From NCBI GenBank assembly GCA_018676275.1, contig JABHFC010000419.1:1-17687 (forward strand): 17,687 nucleotides of DNA, in the 5' to 3' direction. A program made the position numbers and the translations under genes. How positions within the stretch are numbered: the first letter of the stretch is position 1; every line of letters begins with the position of its first letter. The notes below the pieces were generated by a model, which was not told the origin of the DNA, ran no database searches, and worked only from the letters and a program-made list of their open reading frames with translations. This DNA is from Gammaproteobacteria bacterium (GTDB lineage: Bacteria; Pseudomonadota; Gammaproteobacteria; Eutrophobiales; Eutrophobiaceae). This document shows, one piece after another, positions 13,933 to 17,687 of the stretch.

Positions 13933-14967
13933 CTAATCATTTAGGTCTGGAAGAACATATATAAATTCTGCATTTAGATCTTGTTTTCTCATTAAGGCGC
14001 GGTACGAGGAACTATTAGCACCGCCATTTTCTAATGCGTAAGCTGCGGCAGTTTTCCCGTAATTATCAACTGTGTCAATATTTACTCCTGCTTCAATTAG
14101 CAATTTCGTAAGATAATGATTATCTCCCATTGCTGCATACATCAATACTGTACGCCCTTCGCTATCTTTTAAGGTGAAGTCTGTATTTTTTTTTAACAAC
14201 ATATCAATAAGGCTTCTACTTGCATTCTTCCTGGCAGAAGCGTACATCAGCAAAGACATGTTTTTTTTATTTTTTAGTAAAGCATTCGTATCCGCTCCTG
14301 CATCAATCAATATTTTGGCAATTTTATAATCGTTCTCATCAATGGCAGCTTGCATAGGTAGTTCATCATTAACAGGCGTATTCACATCAATTCCTTCTCG
14401 AAGCATACGTAATATGACAGCGCGGCGTTTTCTATGTATCGCGAGAATGAAATTCTCTGAATTAGTTACAGCCCAGCTGGGCTGCGATGGCGGTGGAGGA
14501 GGGAGATTGTTTTGTCTATATACACATGATTGCGAAAGTGGGCCATGGTCAAAGTGGTCTTGAGTGACAGTGTATGAAAAGCATTGCCAGTCAATTTCGC
14601 TGCCGATACCCGTATATGAAAGATACGGTTTTAAAAAGATAGATGCTTTTTCATCTACGATATCTTTTAAGGAAACTTCGATAATCCCCTCGGGGCCAAT
14701 CGTTATTTTTGAAGTTGCACGTCGGTTAAATGTTTCGGGTGCTCCAATTCCCAGCTCCTCATTACTTATGGGAAACCTTCCCATTTCCATGTAAAAATTG
14801 ACTATCTTGTACTGCAGAAGACTCGCCGTTGAAATACTGTCGTAAATACTTACAACGTCTTCATTAATCTGGTTAAACGAGGAAATCAGGCGGTAATTCA
14901 TACCGTTAAGAAGTAACCATGCAATAATTACGCTTGCAATAATAACGAGAAATCTCTTGCTCACCAT
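13933..14967 (-). CDS. Membrane-anchored pilin-like domain fused to ankyrin repeats
   Basis: This 344-residue protein has three parts. Residues 6-22 are an N-terminal transmembrane anchor without a GFTLIE prepilin motif. Residues about 44-150 resemble the globular part of type IV pilins: a helix (LLQYKIVNFYMEMGRFP), then SNEELGIGAPETF, a beta region (SKITIGPEGIIEVSL), and IDWQC129 to QSC148, which match the pilin D-region disulfide pattern with Trp-x-Cys. A PPPPP linker (156-160) leads to four or so ankyrin repeats (168-330), e.g. YKIAKILIDAGADTNALL and YLTKLLIEAGVNIDTVD. Ankyrins mediate protein binding; with this topology they would lie in the periplasm. The role is unknown. A DUF4124 gene lies 98 bp upstream on the same strand. 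The pilin assignment is by pattern, not by search. Confidence 0.8.
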   Translation of the reverse strand: MVSKRFLVIIASVIIAWLLLNGMNYRLISSFNQINEDVVSIYDSISTASLLQYKIVNFYMEMGRFPISNEELGIGAPETFNRRATSKITIGPEGIIEVSLKDIVDEKASIFLKPYLSYTGIGSEIDWQCFSYTVTQDHFDHGPLSQSCVYRQNNLPPPPPSQPSWAVTNSENFILAIHRKRRAVILRMLREGIDVNTPVNDELPMQAAIDENDYKIAKILIDAGADTNALLKNKKNMSLLMYASARKNASRSLIDMLLKKNTDFTLKDSEGRTVLMYAAMGDNHYLTKLLIEAGVNIDTVDNYGKTAAAYALENGGANSSSYRALMRKQDLNAEFIYVLPDLND

Positions 14968-15065
14968 CTAGGAGCCATTCTCAATAATCTCTGCCCTGTA
15001 CAGTTCATTTATCACAGGTTTATATTCCAGTAAAACCTCAAACTCGTGTTACATCTATCTTAACT

Positions 15066-15776
15066 TCAATAATCAATCATCTTTACATTATTTTCTGAAT
15101 TTCTTAATTTTTTCTTCATTTTTGATATTTCTCTATCAAATCGTTTTTCACATTTAAAATATTCTCTCGCTTCATCGTCAAGCACAACCACCCCGGAATA
15201 ACGGTTGGAACCGCAAGATAATATTTTCTTTTGCTCTAATTCTTGAAGTGCGTTACCAATGTTATCGTGATTTTTGACTATTTTTGTTCTTTCTTCTTCC
15301 AAATTCTCTAGTTCTGATTTGGCCCAGTCAATTTTGCAATCAGTCTCCTTAACTTTAATATTATATGTTTTTAATTGTTCGGCGAAGCTTAGCTTATTGA
15401 AATTTTTCGAGTTTTTACGTGCATATTCATCACGGCGTTCCTTGGTGCTACTTTTTTTATCTCTCCAATTGAGTAGATTTTCTTCCAACATAGAGATTGC
15501 CTGCTCTGGACGTTTGCTGATAGTAGGCAGTGCACTTTTGCCACAATACATCTTTTTTCCTCGCTTATGCGGCTTTACAGCTTTTCCCGACACTTTAATA
15601 TTTTCCTGTTGTATACCACTGTCGGTTGGCGGAGGTTTTTGCGAATATGTTACATTTCCCTCTTCATCGACCCACTTATACATCTTTGCAGCATGTACGG
15701 CAGAGGTGCTGGAGAAAACAATAAATAAAAAACTTGTCAGGCAAAGGCTAGTATATTCTTTTCTGTTTTTTATCAT
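15066..15776 (-). CDS. Exported DUF4124 protein with long coiled-coil tail
   Basis: This 236-residue protein has a signal peptide (cleavage probably after AVHA29), directly followed by a DUF4124 domain, KMYKWVDEEGNVTYSQKPP (31-49). Residues about 80-236 are highly charged and helical with coiled-coil character (ELENLEEERTKIVKNHDN, FDREISKMKKKLRNSENN) and contain four cysteines (in MYCGKS, ETDCKI, LSCGSN and YFKCEK). It is probably a periplasmic structural or scaffold protein; function is unknown. It may be co-transcribed with the pilin-ankyrin gene downstream. It shares only the DUF4124 module with the protein at 7605-8105. Confidence 0.85.
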   Translation of the reverse strand: MIKNRKEYTSLCLTSFLFIVFSSTSAVHAAKMYKWVDEEGNVTYSQKPPPTDSGIQQENIKVSGKAVKPHKRGKKMYCGKSALPTISKRPEQAISMLEENLLNWRDKKSSTKERRDEYARKNSKNFNKLSFAEQLKTYNIKVKETDCKIDWAKSELENLEEERTKIVKNHDNIGNALQELEQKKILSCGSNRYSGVVVLDDEAREYFKCEKRFDREISKMKKKLRNSENNVKMIDY

Positions 15777-16176
15777 CTTAAAACTATCTCTCTATTAAAA
15801 TTTTCTTCTTTTTGAGTTCCTGCTATAACATTGATTGTAGCAATCCCGCAGATGCAGAAACAGGTCTCACCTTGTGCATCTGAAAAGCCTTAACCAGTCG
15901 GCGATTAGAATGTTTGTCCACTCCCTGGCTATTCTCCGGTGGCTTGCTTTTTAGCGTAATAATGCTAGTAAGCATGACAACTTCCAAATAACCGTGGTTA
16001 TCTACACCAGGCAAACCGATAGTACTGACTAATCTACATGAATGATAATTCTCCAAGTATTAGTAATGAACAATACCTGATTTTAATTCCGATGTCTTTG
16101 GACTGCTAAAGTTCAGTTGTTATCCTGAATTTGCTTTAGTAATGTAGACCATGACTAACCAATACTGGAATTATTG
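15777..16176. other. Intergenic region of about 400 bp, no convincing gene
   Basis: The longest frame (minus strand, 16056 to 15823) starts with TTG, and from its first ATG (about 15975) would encode only 50 residues that I do not recognise. Small inverted repeats are present: GATTG-TAG-CAATC at 15833-15845, and an imperfect hairpin pairing 15942-15955 with 15964-15973. The region separates two divergent genes and must hold both promoters. Confidence 0.5.
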
Positions 16177-17616
16177 ATGAAAGAGAAACAAAGCTATCAC
16201 ATGGACCTGGAAACCTTCCGCAAGAATGGGTATGCCACCATCGACTGGGTTGTGGATTACCTGAAAAATGTGGAATCCTACCCGGTTCTATCCCAGGTAA
16301 AGCCCGGAGATATTCGTAAACAATTACCCGACGCAGCGCCTGAAAAAGGTGAAAGCTTTGATGCTATGTTGAAAGATGTGACAGAAGTGGTCATGCCGGG
16401 TATTACACATTGGCAGTCTCCCAACTTTTTTGCCTATTTCCCCGGAAACAGTTCACCACCTGCGATCCTTGGCGAAATTCTGTCTGCCGGTTTGAGTGTG
16501 CAGGGAATGTTGTGGGCTACCAGTCCTGCCTGTACAGAAGTTGAAACTCATGTCATGGACTGGTTAGTGAAGATGCTGGATCTGCCCGAGAAGTTTATGT
16601 CTCATACAAAGGGTGGTGGCGTAATTCAACATTCTGCATCCGATGCTACTTTGTGTGCATTATTGGCTGCGAGGGAAAGGGTAAGTAGTGGTGAAGTTAA
16701 TAAAAAGGGAGGAACAGGTAATCTGATCGCCTATACCTCCGCCCAGGCACACTCCTCAATTGAGAAGGGTTGCATGATTGCTGGTATAGGTACCGATAAC
16801 TTACGACTTATTGATGTAGATGATGAATTCAGCATGCGTCCAGAAGCTCTGGACGCACAGATACAAAAGGATAAAGATGCGGGACTGATCCCTTTCTTTG
16901 TTTGTACCTGTGTTGGTACAACATCCTCGCTTGCTCTTGATTCGGTTGCTGAAATGGCAAAGGTAACAAAGAAGCATGATCTCTGGTTGCATGTAGACGC
17001 GGCGATGGCGGGGACTGCTGCTGTCTGTCCGGAACTTCGTTTTATTAACGAAGGTGTGCAGGAGGCAGATAGTTATACTTTTAATCCACACAAGTGGATG
17101 TTCACTAATTTCGATTGCAACGCATTCTTTGTTGCTGATCGTGCTGCCCTGATTAATGCATTAAGTATATTACCGGAGTATTTAAAGAACGAGGCCACGA
17201 ATGATGGCGCAGTTTTTGATTACAGGGATTGGCACATACCTCTTGGCCGACGTTTTCGTGCATTAAAACTCTGGTTTGCGATTCGTCATTATGGTGTTGA
17301 AGGTTTACAGTTTCATATTCGAAAACACGTAGAGTTGAGTCAACAGTTCAAGCAATGGGTCATAGATAGTGATAATTTTGATCTGGTTGTAGACAATCCT
17401 TTAAATTTGATCTGCTTTCGGCATAAGGACGGTGATGATAAAACAGAAGCCATAATGGCTTCGGTAAATCAAACAGGTGAGGCCTACCTGACGCATACGA
17501 AGTTAAATGATAAATATACAATCCGTATGTCGATTGGGCAGACAAATACCGAGCTGAAACATGTCGAACACGCCTGGCGATTATTGAACGAGGCTAGTGA
17601 CAAGTTAAGTAAATAA
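16177..17616 (+). CDS. PLP-dependent group II decarboxylase (aromatic-L-amino-acid decarboxylase-like)
   Basis: This 479-residue fold-type I PLP enzyme is related to dopa, tryptophan and histidine decarboxylases. HWQSPNFFAYFPGNSSPPAI (79-98) matches the family N-terminal segment. H192 (SAQAHSSIEKG) stacks on the cofactor, D274 and A276 (LHVDAAMAGT) hold the pyridine ring, and K306 in FNPHKWM is the Schiff-base lysine. IPLGRRFRALKLWF is highly conserved. Tyr335 in LPEYLKN occupies the catalytic-loop tyrosine that separates decarboxylases from the Phe-bearing aldehyde synthases, which favours decarboxylation. The frame has a TTG immediately before the ATG (16174); the ATG is preferred, with GGAA eight bases upstream. 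Length fits the family. The product amine (e.g. tryptamine, tyramine, dopamine) cannot be determined, and no amine transporter is adjacent. Confidence 0.92.
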   Translation: MKEKQSYHMDLETFRKNGYATIDWVVDYLKNVESYPVLSQVKPGDIRKQLPDAAPEKGESFDAMLKDVTEVVMPGITHWQSPNFFAYFPGNSSPPAILGEILSAGLSVQGMLWATSPACTEVETHVMDWLVKMLDLPEKFMSHTKGGGVIQHSASDATLCALLAARERVSSGEVNKKGGTGNLIAYTSAQAHSSIEKGCMIAGIGTDNLRLIDVDDEFSMRPEALDAQIQKDKDAGLIPFFVCTCVGTTSSLALDSVAEMAKVTKKHDLWLHVDAAMAGTAAVCPELRFINEGVQEADSYTFNPHKWMFTNFDCNAFFVADRAALINALSILPEYLKNEATNDGAVFDYRDWHIPLGRRFRALKLWFAIRHYGVEGLQFHIRKHVELSQQFKQWVIDSDNFDLVVDNPLNLICFRHKDGDDKTEAIMASVNQTGEAYLTHTKLNDKYTIRMSIGQTNTELKHVEHAWRLLNEASDKLSK

Positions 17617-17633
17617 AAGTATGTCAAAACTTG

Positions 17634-17655
17634 ACTCTGTAGTTAGGTACAGGGT
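17634..17655 (+). terminator. Hairpin after the decarboxylase gene
   Basis: ACTCTGTA (17634-17641) pairs with TACAGGGT (17648-17655) in an eight-pair stem with one G-T pair around a six-base loop, 17 nt past the stop codon. A T-tract follows only about 20 nt later, so it may be a transcript-end stabiliser rather than an intrinsic terminator. Confidence 0.35.
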
Positions 17656-17687
17656 ATATGATTAGCTTGTGATGCCTGTTTTTTGAT

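Noticed and set aside
15274..15798. 174-codon plus-strand frame opposite the DUF4124 coiled-coil gene
   Set aside because: The opposite strand has a signal peptide, a recognisable DUF4124 domain and a coiled coil; this frame has no recognisable domain.
15823..16056. 77-codon minus-strand frame in the 400-bp gap
   Set aside because: It begins with TTG, has no recognised family, and from its first ATG leaves only 50 residues. A GGAAG before that ATG keeps it from being fully excluded.
17621..17665. 14-codon frame after the decarboxylase
   Set aside because: Too short, no ribosome site apart from the end of the previous gene, and it overlaps a hairpin.

Overview
The window looks like chromosomal DNA of a gammaproteobacterium, probably marine or symbiotic and of moderate-to-low GC. 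This rests on the gene families: a UspE-type tandem stress protein, two DUF4124 envelope proteins, a type IV pilin-like domain, a Kef-type antiporter with RCK domain, a Bcr/CflA transporter and a YcaQ/COG3214 protein. I see no rRNA, tRNA, CRISPR array, phage module or intact insertion sequence.

Layout. (a) 152-784: a membrane-anchored redoxin whose reading frame is interrupted only by one in-frame TGA, exactly where relatives carry the first cysteine of a CxxC motif. A hairpin with a CGUGC loop starts 15 nt after it, so I read it as a selenoprotein (UxxC). This is the most notable item. (b) 875-2044: YcaQ-like winged-helix protein. 2119-2544: glycine-zipper lipoprotein on the opposite strand. 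(c) 2725-5184: a tetR / homocysteine S-methyltransferase divergent pair with a palindromic operator candidate. It is bracketed by two direct copies, about 90% identical over about 134 bp, of the 3' end of a membrane-anchored ABM-domain gene. One copy belongs to the intact gene; the other is a truncated remnant abutting tetR. (d) 5283-6249: an exported VOC (glyoxalase-like) protein and a GFA (formaldehyde-activating) family protein, likely one operon. (e) 6254-8105, minus strand: Bcr/CflA efflux transporter and a small DUF4124 exported protein. (f) 8283-10814: cupin protein and a large unrecognised exported protein with three 33-residue Pro/Glu repeats. (g) 11191-13812: UspE-like protein followed by a Kef-type antiporter with RCK domain. 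(h) 13933-15776, minus strand: an unusual protein joining a membrane-anchored pilin-like domain to ankyrin repeats, and a second DUF4124 protein with a coiled-coil tail. (i) 16177-17616: a PLP-dependent aromatic-L-amino-acid-type decarboxylase.

Recurring themes are redox and electrophile handling (Sec-redoxin, VOC, GFA, Kef/Usp, homocysteine methylation) and cell-envelope proteins. There is no single long operon. Many genes are single units, and two convergent pairs are separated by only 4-9 nt. Links between the redox genes are inference from co-location only.
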